Source: Halictus rubicundus
Taxonomy: Eukaryota; Arthropoda; Insecta; Hymenoptera; Halictidae
Direction of reading: 5' to 3'
Assembly (NCBI RefSeq): GCF_050948215.1
Contig: NW_027488565.1
Coordinates: 744,001 to 808,000 of the forward strand
Length of the DNA stretch: 64,000 bases
Part shown: piece after piece, positions 36,770 through 49,700 of the stretch
How the letters are laid out: the number at the start of each line of letters is the position of its first letter
Numbering within the stretch: position 1 is the first letter of the stretch
Program-made: the position numbers and the translations under genes
Notes under the pieces: generated by a model
Seen by the model: the letters and a program-made list of their open reading frames with translations, nothing else
Told to the model about the DNA's origin: nothing
Database searches by the model: none

Positions 36770-39700
36770 GCTAGGATAGGATAGGATAGAGGATAGGATA
36801 GGATAGAGGATAGGATAGGATAGAGGATAGGATAGCATAGAGGATAGGATAGGATAGAGGATAGGATAGGATAGAGGATAGGATAGGACAGAGGATAGGA
36901 TGGGATAGAGGATAGGATATTATTAGAGGATAGGATAGGATAGAGGAAAACATAGGGGATTGGATAGGATAGAGGATAGGATATTATAGAGGATAGGATA
37001 GGATAGAGGATAACATAGGGGATTGGATAGCATAGAGGATAGGAGACGATAGAGGCTAGGATAGGATAGAGGATAGGATAGGATAGATGATATTATAGGA
37101 TAGAGGCTAGGATAGGATGGAGGATAGGATAGGATAGAGGATAGGATATAGGATTGGATAGGATAGAGTATAGGATCGGATAGAGGATAGGATAGGATAG
37201 AGGATTGGATAGGATAGAGTATACCAAAGGATAGAGGATAGGATAGGATTGAGGATAGGATAGGAAAGAGGACAGGATAGGATACAGGATACGATATTAT
37301 AGAGGATAGGATAGGATAGAGGATAGGATAGGAGAGAGGATAGGATAGGACAGAGGATAGGATAGGACAGAGGATAGGATAGGATAGAGGATAGGATAGG
37401 ATAGGATAGAGGATAGGATAGGATAGTTGATAGGATAGGATACAGGATAGGATAGGATAGAGGATAGGATAGGATACAGGATAGGATAGGATAGAGGATA
37501 GGATAGGATAGAGGATAGGATAGGATAGAGGATAGGATAGGATAGAGGATTGGATAGGACAGAGGATAGGATAGGACAGAGGATAGGATAGGATAGAGGA
37601 TAGGATAGGATAGAGGATAGGATAGGATAGATGATATTATAGGATAGAGGATAGGATAGGATGGAGGATAGGATAGGATATAGGATTGGATAGGATAGAG
37701 GATAGGATAGGATAGAGGATAGGATAGGAGAGAGGATAGGATAGGACAGAGGATAGGATAGGATAGAGGATAGGATAGGATAGAGGATAGGATAGGATAG
37801 TTGATAGGATAGGATAGGATAGAGGATAGGATAGGATAGTTGATAGGATAGGATACAGGAAAGGATAGGATAGAGGATAGTATAGGATAGAGGATAGGAT
37901 AGGATAGAGGATAGGATAGGATAGAGGATAGGATAGGACAGAGGATAGGATAGGATAGAGGATAGGATATTATTAGAGGATAGGATAGGATAGAGGAAAA
38001 CATAGGGGATTGGATAGGATAGAGGATAGGATATTATAGAGGATAGGATAGGATAGAGGATAACATAGGGGATTGGATAGCATAGAGGATAGGAGACGAT
38101 AGAGGCTAGGATAGGATAGAGGATAGGATAGGATAGATGATATTATAGGATAGAGGCTAGGATAGGATGGAGGATAGGATAGGATAGAGGATAGGATATA
38201 GGATTGGATAGGATAGAGTATAGGATCGGATAGAGGATAGGATAGGATAGAGGATTGGATAGGATAGAGTATACCAAAGGATAGAGGATAGGATAGGATT
38301 GAGGATAGGATAGGAAAGAGGACAGGATAGGATACAGGATACGATATTATAGAGGATAGGATAGGATAGAGGATAGGATAGGAGAGAGGATAGGATAGGA
38401 CAGATGATAGGATAGGACAGAGGATAGGATAGGATAGAGGATAGGATAGGATAGGATAGAGGATAGGATAGGATAGTTGATAGGATAGGATACAGGATAG
38501 GATAGGATAGAGGATAGGATAGGATACAGGATAGGATAGGATAGAGGATAGGATAGGATAGAGGATAGGATAGGATAGAGGATAGGATAGGATAGAGGAT
38601 TGGATAGGACAGAGGATAGGATAGGACAGAGGATAGGATAGGATAGAGGATAGGATAGGATAGAGGATAGGATAGGATAGATGATATTATAGGATAGAGG
38701 ATAGGATAGGATGGAGGATAGGATAGGATAGAGGATAGGATATAGGATTGGATAGGATAGAGGATAGGATAGGATAGAGGATAGGATAGGAGAGAGGATA
38801 GGATAGGACAGAGGATAGGATAGGATAGAGGATAGGATAGGATAGAGGATAGGATAGGATAGTTGATAGGATAGGATAGGATAGAGGATAGGATAGGATA
38901 GTTGATAGGATAGGATACAGGAAAGGATAGGATAGAGGATAGTATAGGATAGAGGATAGGATAGGATAGAGGATAGGATAGGATAGAGGATAGGATAGGA
39001 TAGGATAGAGGATAGGATAGGATAGTTGATAGGATAGGATACAGGATAGGATAGGATAGAGGATAGGATAGGATAGAGGATAGGATAGGATAGAGGATAG
39101 GATAGGATAGAGGATAGGATAGGATAGAGGATAGGATAGGACAGAGGATAGGATAGGATAGAGGATAGGATAGGATAGAGGATAGGATAGGATAGAGGAT
39201 AGGATAGGACAGAGGATAGGATAGGATAGAGGATAGGATATTATTAGAGGATAGGATAGGATAGAGGATAACATAGGGGATTGGATAGTATAGAGGATAG
39301 GATAGGATAGAGGATAGGATGGGATAGATGATATTATAGGATAGTTGATAGGATAGGATACAGGAAAGGATAGGATAGAGGATAGGATAGGATAAAGAAT
39401 AGGATAGGATAGAGGATAGGATAGGATAGAGGATAGGATAGGAAAGAGGACAGGATAGGATACAGGATACGATATTATAGAGGATACGATATTATAGAGG
39501 ATAGGATAGGATAGAGGATAGGATAGGATAGAGGATAGGATAGGATAGGATAGAGGATAGGATAGGATAGAGGATAGGATAGGATAGTTGATAGGATAGT
39601 TGATAGGATAGGATAGGATAGAGGATAGGATAGAATAGTTGATAGGATAGGATACAGCATAGGATAGGATAGAGGATAGGATAGGATAGAGGATAGGATA

Positions 39701-41015
39701 GGATAGAGGATAGGATAGGATAGAGGATAGGATAGGATAGAGGATAGGATAGGATAGAGGATAGGATAGTTGATAGGATAGGATAGGATAGGATAGAGGA
39801 TAGGATAGGATTGGATAGAGGATAGGATAGGATAGTTGATGGGATAGGATACAGCATAGGATAGGATAGAGGATAGGATAGGATAGAGGATAGGATAGGA
39901 TAGAGGATAGGATAGGATAGAGGATAGGATAGGATAGAGGATAGGATAGGATAGAGGATTGGATAGGACAGAGGATAGGATAGGATAGAGGATAGGATAT
40001 TATAGAGGATAGGATAGGATAGAGGATAACATAGGGGATTGGATAGCATAGAGGATAGGAAACGATAGAGGATAGGATAGGATAGAGGATAGGATAGGAT
40101 AGATGATATTATAGGATAGAGGCTAGGATAGGATGGAGGATGGGATAGGATAGAGGATAGGATATAGGATTGGATAGGATAGAGGATAGGATCGGATAGA
40201 GGATAGGATAGGATTGAGGATAGGAGAGGATAGAGCAGATGATAGAGCATAGGAAAGAATTGAGGATAGGATAGGATAGAATATAGTATAGGATAGAGAA
40301 TAGGATAGGATAGATGATATTATAGGATAGAGGATAGGATAGGATGGAGGATAGGATAGGATAGAGGATAGGATAGGATAGGATAGAGGATAGGATAGGA
40401 TAGAGGATAGGATAGGAGAGAGGAAAGGATAGGACAGAGGATAGGATAGGATAGAGGATAGGATAGGATAGAGGATAGGATAGGATAGTTGATAGGATAG
40501 GATAGGATAGAGGATAGGATAGGATAGAGGATAGGATAGGATAGTTGATAGGATAGGATAGAGGATAGTATAGGATAGAGGATAGGATAGGATAGAGGAT
40601 AGGATAGGATAGAGGATAGGATAGGATAGAGGATAGGATAGGAGAGAGGATAGGATAGAAGAGAGGATAGGATAGGATAGAGGATAGGATAGGATAGAGG
40701 ATAGGATAGGATAGTTGATAGGATAGGATAGGATAGTTGATAGGATAGGATACAGGAAAGGATAGGATAGAGGATAGGATAGGATAGAGAATAGGATAGG
40801 ATAGAGGATAGGATAGGATAGAGGATAGGATAGGAAAGAGGACAGGATAGGATACAGGATACGATATTATAGAGGATACGATATTATAGAGGATAGGATA
40901 GGATAGAGGATAGGATAGGATAGAGGATAGGATAGGATAGAGGATAGGATAGGAGAGAGGATAGGATAGGATAGAGGATAGGATAGGATAGAGGATAGGA
41001 TAGGATAGTTGATAG
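36770..41015 (+). repeat. 4246-bp tandem duplication, copy 2
   Basis: Direct partner of 32523-36769. After it, 41015-41952 matches 31655-32592 (offset 9360), so the layout is X-Y-Y-X', with Y the 4246-bp unit. The X-to-Y junction sequence is skipped at the Y-Y seam near 36770-36840. Confidence 0.85.
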
Positions 41016-41456
41016 GCTAGGATAGGATAGAGGATAGGATAGGATAGTTGATGGGATAGGATACAGCATAGGATAGGATAGAGGATAGGATAGGATAGAG
41101 GATAGGATAGGATAGAGGATAGGATAGGATAGAGAATAGGATAGGATAGAGGATAGGATAGGATAGAGGATTGGATAGGACAGAGGATAGGATAGGATAG
41201 AGGATAGGATATTATAGAGGATAGGATAGGATAGAGGATAACATAGGGGATTGGATAGCATAGAGGATAGGAGACGATAGAGGATAGGATAGGATAGAGG
41301 ATAGGATAGGATAGATGATATTATAGGATAGAGGCTAGGATAGGATGGAGGGATAGGATAGGATAGAGGATAGGATATAGGATTGGACAGGATAGAGGAT
41401 AGGATCGGATAGAGGATAGGATAGGATAGAGGATTGGATAGGATAGAGTATACCAA
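40884..41456 (+). repeat. Dispersed higher-order block, copy 4 of 4
   Basis: Offset of 9360 bp from 31524-32096, carrying the same GGCTAGG change. Confidence 0.85.
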
Positions 41457-44164
41457 AGGATAGAGGATAGGATAGGATTGAGGATAGGATAGGAAAGAGG
41501 ACAGGATAGGATACAGGATACGATATTATAGAGGATAGGATAGGATAGAGGATAGGATAGGAGAGAGGATAGGATAGGACAGAGGATAGGATAGGATAGA
41601 GGATAGGATAGGATAGAGGATAGGATAGGATAGGATAGAGGGTAGGATAGGATAGTTGATAGGATAGGATACAGGATAGGATAGGATAGGATAGAGGATA
41701 GGATAGGATAGAGGATAGGATAGGATAGAGGATAGGATAGGATAGAGGATAGGATAGGACAGAGGATAGGATAGGAGAGAGGATAGGATAGGACAGAGGA
41801 TAGGATAGGATAGAGGATAGGATAGGATAGAGGATAGGATAGGATAGGATAGAGGATAGGATAGGATAGTTGATAGGATAGGATACAGGATAGGATAGGA
41901 TAGAGGATAGGATAGGATAGAGGATAGGATAGGATAGAGGATAGGATAGCATAGAGGATAGGATAGGATAGAGGATAGGATAGGATAGAGGATAGGATAG
42001 GACAGAGGATAGGATAGGATAGAGGATAGGATATTATTAGAGGATAGGATAGGATAGAGGAAAACATAGGGGATTGGATAGTATAGAGGATAGGATAGGA
42101 TAGAGGATAGGATGGGATAGATGATATTATAGGATAGAGGATAGGATAGGATGGAGGATAGGATAGGATAGAGGATAGGATATAGGATTGGATAGGATAG
42201 AGGATAGGATCGGATAGAGGATAGGATAGGATTGAGGATAGGAGAGGATAGAGGATAGGATAGGATAGAGGATAACATAGAGGATTGGATAGCATAGAGG
42301 ATAGGAGACGATAGAGGATAGGATAGGATTGATGATAGGATAGGAAATATTACAGGATAGGATACAGGATACGATATTATAGAGGATAGGATAGGATAGA
42401 GGATAGGATAGGAGAGAGGATAGGATAGGATAGAGGATAGGATAGGATAGAATATAGGATAGGATAGAGAATAGGATAGGATAGATGATGTTATAGGATA
42501 GAGGATAGGATAGGATGGAGGATAGGACAGGATAGAGGATAGGATAGGATAGAGGATAGGATAGGATAGAGGATAGGATAGGATAGAGGATAACATAGAG
42601 GATTGGATAGCATAGAGGATAGGAGACGATAGAGGATAGGATAGGATTGATGATAGGATAGCAAATATTACAGGATAGGATACAGGATACGATATTATAG
42701 AGGATAGGATAGGATAGAGGATAGGATAGGAGAGAGGATAGGATAGGATAGAGGATAGGATAGGATAGAGGATAGGATAGGACAGAGGATACGATATTAT
42801 AGAAGATAGGATAGGATAGAGGATAGGATAGGATAGAGGATAGGATAGGATAGAGGATAGGATAGGATAGAGGATAGGATAGGAGAGAGGATAGGATAGG
42901 ATAGAGGATAGCATAGGATAGTGGATAGGATAGGATAGTTGATAGGATAGGTTAGGATAGAGGATAGGATAGGATAGTTGATGGGATAGGATACTGCATA
43001 GGATAGGATAGAGGATAGGATAGGATAGAGGATAGGATAGGATAGAGGATAGGATAGGAGAGAGGATAGGATAGGACAGAGGATAGGATAGGATAGAGGA
43101 TAGGATAGGATAGAGGATGGGTTAGGATAGTTGATAGGATAGGATAGGATAGAGGATGCGATAGGATAGATCATAGGATAGGATAGAGGATAGGATAGGA
43201 TAGAGGATAGGATATTATAGAGGATAGGATAGGATAGAGGATAACATAGGGGATTGGATAGCATAGAGGATAGGAGACGATAGAGGATAGGATAGGGTAG
43301 AGGATAGGATAGGATAGATGATATTATAGGATAGAGGATAGGATAGGATGGAGGATAGGATAGGATAGAGGATAGGATATAGGATTGGATAGGATAGAGG
43401 ATAGGATAGAGGATAGGATAGGATAGAGGATAGGATAGGATAGAGGATAGGATAGGATAGGGGATAGGATAGGATAGAGGATAGGATAGGATAGAGGATA
43501 CGATAGAGAATAGGATAGGATAGAGGATAGGATAGGATAGAGGATAGGATAGGATAGAGGATAGGATAGGATAGAGGATAGGATAGGACAGAGGATAGGA
43601 TAGGATACAGGATACGATATTATAGAGGATAGGGTAGGATACAGGATACGATATTATAGAGGATAGGGTAGGATACAGGATACGATATTATAGAGGATAC
43701 GATATTATAGAGGATAGGAGACGATAGAGGATAGGATAGGATAGAGGATAGGATAGGATAGATGATATTATAGGATAGAGGATAGGATAGGATGGAGGAT
43801 AGGATAGGATAGAGGATAGGATAGGATAGAGGTTAGGTTAGGATAGAGGATAAGATAGGATAGAGGATAACATAGGGGATTGGATAGGATAGAGGATAGG
43901 ATATAGGATTGGATAGGATAGAGGATAGGATATAGGATTGGATAGGATATAGGATTGGATAGGATAGAGGATAGGATCGGATAGAGGATATAATAGGATT
44001 GAGGATAGGAGAGGATAGAGCAGATGATAGAGCATAGGCAAGAATTGAGGATAGGATAGGATAGAATATAGGATAGGATAGAGAATAGGATAGGATAGAT
44101 GATGTTATAGGATAGAGGATAGGATAGGATGGAGGATAGGACAGGATAGAGGATAGGATAGGAT

Positions 44165-45035
44165 AGAGGATAGGATAGGATAGAGGATAGGATAGGATAG
44201 AGGATATTATAGGACAGAGGATAGGATAGGATAGAGGATAGGATATTATACAGGATAGGATAGGATAGAGGATAACATAGGGGATTGGATAGCATAGAGG
44301 ATAGGAGACGATAGAGGATAGGATAGGATAGAGGATAGGATAGGACAGAGGATAGGATAGGATAGAGGATAGGATATGATAAAGGATAGGATAGGATAGA
44401 GGGAGTGGATAGGATAGAGGATGGATAGGATAGAATATAGGATAGGATAGAGAATAGGATAGGATAGATGATGTTATAGGATAGAGGATAGGATAGAATG
44501 GAGGATAGGACAGGATAGAGGATAGGATAGGATAGAGGATAGGATAGGATAGAGGATAGGATAGGATAGAGGATATTATAGGACAGAGGATAGGATACGA
44601 TAGAGGATAGGATATTATAGAGGATAGGATAGGATAGAGGATAACATAGGCGATTGGATAGCATAGAGGATAGGATAGGATAGAGGATAGGATAGGATAG
44701 AGGATATTATAGGACAGAGGATAGGATAGGATAGAGGATAGGATATTATACAGGATAGGATAGGATAGAGGATAACATAGGGGATTGGATAGCATAGAGG
44801 ATAGGAGACGATAGAGGATAGGATAGGATAGAGGATAGGATAGGACAGAGGATAGGATAGGATAGAGGATAGGATATGATAAAGGATAGGATAGGATAGA
44901 GGGAGTGGATAGGATAGAGGATGGATAGGATAGAATATAGGATAGGATAGAGAATAGGATAGGATAGATGATGTTATAGGATAGAGGATAGGATAGGATG
45001 GAGGATAGGACAGGATAGAGGATAGGATAGGATAG
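44165..45035 (+). repeat. 500-bp local duplication
   Basis: 44165-44535 recurs at 44665-45035 at a constant offset of 500 bp (AGGATATTAT 44201/44701, AGGATATGAT 44371/44871, GATGTTATAGG near 44469/44969). One substitution was noticed, GGATAGAATGG near 44490 for GGATAGGATGG. 500 is not a multiple of 17 because the unit holds odd-length variants such as GAGGGAGTGG. Confidence 0.82.
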
Positions 45036-45177
45036 AGAATAGGATAGGATAGAGGATGGGGTAGGATAGAGGGTAGGATAGGATAGAGGATAGGAGATGA
45101 TAGAGGATAGGATAGGATACAGGATAGGATAGGATAGGGGATAGGATAGAGAATAGGATAGGAAAGAGGACAGGATA

Positions 45178-45960
45178 GATGATATTATAGGATAGAGGAT
45201 AGGATAGGATGGAGGATAGGATAGGATAGAGGATAGGATATAGGATTGGATAGGATAGAGGATAGGATCGGATAGAGGATAGGATAGGATTGAGGATAGG
45301 ATAGGATTGAGGATAGGAGAGGATAGAGCAGATGATAGAGCATAGGCAAGAATTGAGGATAGGATAGGATAGAATATAGGATAGGATAGAGAATAGGATA
45401 GGATATATGATGTTGTAGGATAGAGGATAGGATAGGATGGAGGATAGGACAGGATAGAGGATAGGATAGGATAGAGGATAGGATAGGATAGAGGATAGGA
45501 TCGAATAGAGGATAGGATAGGATTGAGGATAGGACAGGATAGAGGATAGGATAGGATAGAGGATAGGATAGGATAGAGGATAGGATAGGATAGAGGATAG
45601 GATAGGATAGAGGATAGGATAGGACAGAGGATAGGATAGGATACAGGATACGATATTATAGAGGATACGATATTATAGAGGATACGATATTATAGAGGAT
45701 AGGATAGAATAGAGGATGGATAGGATAGAATATAGGATAGGATACAGGATAGGATAGGATAGATGATATTATAGGATAGAGGATAGGATAGGATGGAGGA
45801 TAGGATAGGATAGAGGATAGGATATAGGATTGGATAGGATAGAGGATAGGATCGGATAGAGGATAGGATAGGATTGAGGATAGGATAGGATTGAGGATAG
45901 GAGAGGATAGAGCAGATGATAGAGCATAGGCAAGAATTGAGGATAGGATAGGATAGAATA
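45178..45960 (+). repeat. About 584-bp partial duplication at the A/B transition
   Basis: The run from GATGATATTATAGG through GAGCAGATGATAG and CAAGAATTGAGG appears near 45178-45360 and again near 45757-45950. The GAGCAGATGATAG landmark is offset by 584 bp (45326/45910). Both copies have CATAGGCAAG where most of domain A has CATAGGAAAG. Confidence 0.7.
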
Positions 45961-47359
45961 TAGGATAGGATAGAGGATAGGATAGGATAGAGTATAGGAT
46001 AGGAAAGAGGACAGGATAGGATACAGGATACGATATTATAGAGGATACGATATTATAGAGGATAGGATAGGATAGAGGATAGGATAGGATAGAGGATAGG
46101 ATAGGATAGAGGATAGGATAGGATAGAGGATAGGATAGTAGAGAGGATAGGATAGGACAGAGGATAGGATAGGATAGAGGATAGGATAGGATAGAGGATA
46201 GGATAGGATAGAGGATAGGATAGGATAGAGGATAGGATAGGATAGAGGATAGGATAGGATAGAGGATTGGATAGGACAGAGGATAGGATAGGATAGAGGA
46301 TAGGATAGGATAGAGGATAGGATAGGATAGATGATATTATAGGATAGAGGCTAGGATAGGATGGAGGATAGGATAGGATAGAGGATAGGATAGGATAGAG
46401 GATAGGATAGGATGGAGGATAGGATAGGATAGAGGATAGGATATAGGATTGGATAGGATAGAGGATAGGATCGGATAGAGGATAGGTTAGGATTGAGGAT
46501 AGGATAGGATAGAGGATTGGATAGGATAGAGGATAGGATAGGATAGAGGATAGGATAGGATTGAGGATAGGATAGGACAGAGGATAAGATAGGATACAGG
46601 ATACGATATTATAGAGGATAGGATAGGATAGAGGATAGATAGGATAAAGGATAGGATAGGATAGTGGATATGATAGGATAGAGGATAGGGTAGGATAGAG
46701 GATAGGATCGGATAGAGGATAGGTTAGGATTGAGGATATGATAGGATAGAGGATAGGATAGGATAGAGGATAGGATAGGATAGATGATATTATAGGAAAG
46801 AGGATAGGATATGATAGAGGATACGATATTATAGAGGATAGGATAGGATAGAGGATAGGATAGGATACAGGATACGATATTATAGAGGATACGATATTAT
46901 GAAGGATAGGATAGGATAGAGGATAGGATAGGATATAGGATAGGATAGGATAGAGGATAGGATAGGATAGAGGATAGGATAGGATAGAGGATTGGATAGG
47001 ATAGAGGATGCGATAGGATAGAGGATAGGATAGGATTGAGGATAGGATAGGACAGAGGACAGGATAGGATACAGGATACTATATTATAGAGGATACGATA
47101 TCATAGAGGATACGGTAGTATAGAGGATAGGATAGGATAGAGGATAGGATAGGATAGAGGATAGGATAGGATAGAGGATAGGATAGGATAGAGGATAGGA
47201 TAGGATAGAGGATTGGATAGGATAGAGGATGCGATAGGATAGAGGATAGGATAGGATTGAGGATAGGATAGGACAGAGGATAAGATAGGATACAGGATAC
47301 GATATTATAGAGGATAGGATAGGATAGAGGATAGATAGGATAAAGGATAGGATAGGATA

Positions 47360-47561
47360 GTGGATATGATAGGATAGAGGATAGGGTAGGATAGAGGATA
47401 GGATATGATAGAGGATAGGATATGATAGAGGATAGGATAGAGGATAGGATAGGATAGGATAGTGGATATGATAGGATAGAGGATAGGGTAGGATAGAGGA
47501 TAGGATATGATAGAGGATAGGATATGATAGAGGATAGGATAGAGGATAGGATAGGAAAGAG
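47360..47561 (+). repeat. 102-bp tandem duplication (6 monomers)
   Basis: The run starting GTGGATATGATAGG at 47360 starts again at 47462, exactly 102 bp (6 x 17) later, and the copies match until the GGAAAGAGG monomer near 47555. This is a small-step unequal exchange in whole-monomer register. Confidence 0.8.
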
Positions 47562-48339
47562 GACAGGATAGGATACAGGATACGATATTATAGAGGATAG
47601 GATAGGACAGAGGATAGGATAGTATAGAGGATAGGATATTATGGAGGATAGGATAGGATAGAGGATAGGATAGAGGATTGGATAGCATAGAGGATAGGAG
47701 TCGATAGAGGATAGGATAGGATAGAGGATAGGATAGGATAGAGGATATGATAGGATAGAGGACTGGATAGGATAGAGGATAGGATGGGATAGAGGACAGG
47801 ATAGGATACAGGATACGATATTATAGAGGATACGATATTATGGAGGATAGGATAGGATAGAGGATAGGATAGAGGATTGGATAGAGGATAGGATAGGATA
47901 GAGGATAGGATAGGATGGAGGATAGGATAGGATAGAGGATAGGATAGGATAGAGGATAGGATAGGATAGAGGATAGGATAGGATAGAGGATAGGATAGGA
48001 TAGAGGATACGATAGGATAGAGGATAGGATAGGATAGATGATATTATAGGAAAGAGGATAGGATATGATAGAGGATACGATATTATAGAGGATAGGATAG
48101 GATAGAGGATAACATAGGGGATTCGATAGGATAGAGGATAGGATAGGATTGATGATAGGATAGGAAAGAGGATAGGATATGATAGAGGATACGATATTAT
48201 AGAGGATAGGATAGGATAGAGGATAACATAGGGGATTGGATAGGATAGAGGATAGGATAGGATGGAGGATAGGATAGGATAGAGGATAGGATAGGATAGA
48301 GGATAGGATAGGATAGAGGATAGGATAGGATAGAGGATT

Positions 48340-49700
48340 CGATAGGATAGAGGATAGGATAGGATTGATGATAGGATAGGAAAGAGGATAGGATAGGATA
48401 GAGGATAGGATAGGATAGAGGATAGGATAGGATAGAGGATAGGATAGAATAGAGGATAGGATAGGATAGAGGATAGGATAGGATAGAGGATTGGATAGGA
48501 TAGAGGATGCGATAGGATAGAGGATAGGATAGGATTGAGGATAGGATAGGATAGAGGATAAGATAGGATACAGGATACGATACTATAGATAATAGGATAT
48601 TATAGAGGATAGGATAGGATAAAGGATAGGGTAGGATAGACGATATTATAGGAAAGAGGATAGGATATGATAGAGGATACGATATTATAGGAAAGAGGAT
48701 AGGATATGATAGAGGATACGATATTATAGAGGATAGGATAGGATAGAGGATAACATAGGGGATTGGATAGGATAGAGGATAGGATAGGATGGAAGATAGG
48801 ATAGGATAGAGGATAGGATAGGATAGAGGATAGGATAGGATAGAGGATAGGATAGGATGGAGGTTAGGATAGGATAGAGGATAGGATAGGATAGAGGATA
48901 TGATAGGATAGAGGATAGGATAGGATAGAGGATAGGATAGGATAGATGATATTATAGGAAAGAGGATAGGATATGATAGAGGATACGATATTATAGAGGA
49001 TAGGATAGGATAGAGGATAACATAGGGGATTGGATAGGATAGAGGATAGGATAGGATTGATGATAGGATAGGAAAGAGGACAGGATAGGATACAGGATAC
49101 TATATTATAGAGGATACGATATTATAGAGGATACGATAGTATAGAGGATAGGATAGGATAGAGGATAGGATAGGATAGAGGATAGGATAGGATAGAGGAT
49201 AGGATAGGATAGAGGATAGGATAGGATAGAGGATAGGATAGGATAGAGGATAGGATAGGATAGAGGATTGGATAGGATAGAGGATACGGTAGGATTGAGG
49301 ATAGGATAGGACAGAGGATAAGATAGGATACAGGATACGATATTATAGAGGATAGGATAGGATAGAGGATAGATAGGATAAAGGATAGGATAGGATAGTG
49401 GATATGATAGGATAGAGGATAGGGGAGGATAGAGGATAGGATACGATAGAGGATAGGATATGATAGAGGATAGGATAGAGGATAGGATAGGAAAGAGGAC
49501 AGGATAGGATACAGGATACGATATTATAGAGGATATGATAGGATATACGATAGGATAGGATAGAGGATAGGGTAGGATAGAGGATTGGATAGGATAGAGG
49601 ATAGGATGGGATAGACGATAGGATAGGATAGAGGATAGGATAGGATAGAGGATAGGATAGGATAGAGGATATGATAGGATAAAGGATAGGATAGGATAGA
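48340..49700 (+). repeat. Domain B higher-order repeat, copy 1 (offset 4601 bp)
   Basis: Landmarks recur at exactly +4601 bp: TTGATGATAGG 48365/52966, TACTATAGAT 48581/53182, TAAAGG 48620/53221, AGGTTAGG 48861/53462, TATATTATAG 49101/53702, GATAGACGAT 49610/54211, TATGATAGG 49670/54271. Scattered substitutions separate the copies, for example GGGGAGG near 49418 for GGGTAGG. Ends are approximate. Confidence 0.8.

Larger units (their letters stand above)
26135..46000. repeat. Satellite array, domain A (right arm)
   Basis: The same 17-bp monomer and most of the same diagnostic variants as the left arm: monomers ending ATAGTTG, ATACAGC-ATAGG, GGAAAACATAGGGG and TATACCAAAGG. It contains several nested duplications, listed separately. 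From about 42.3 to 46 kb the variants become more mixed (extra GATGTTATAGG, GGATATTATAGGACAGAGG, AGAATATAGG) before domain B begins. No gene or second mobile element is visible. The boundary at 46 kb is approximate. Confidence 0.93.
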
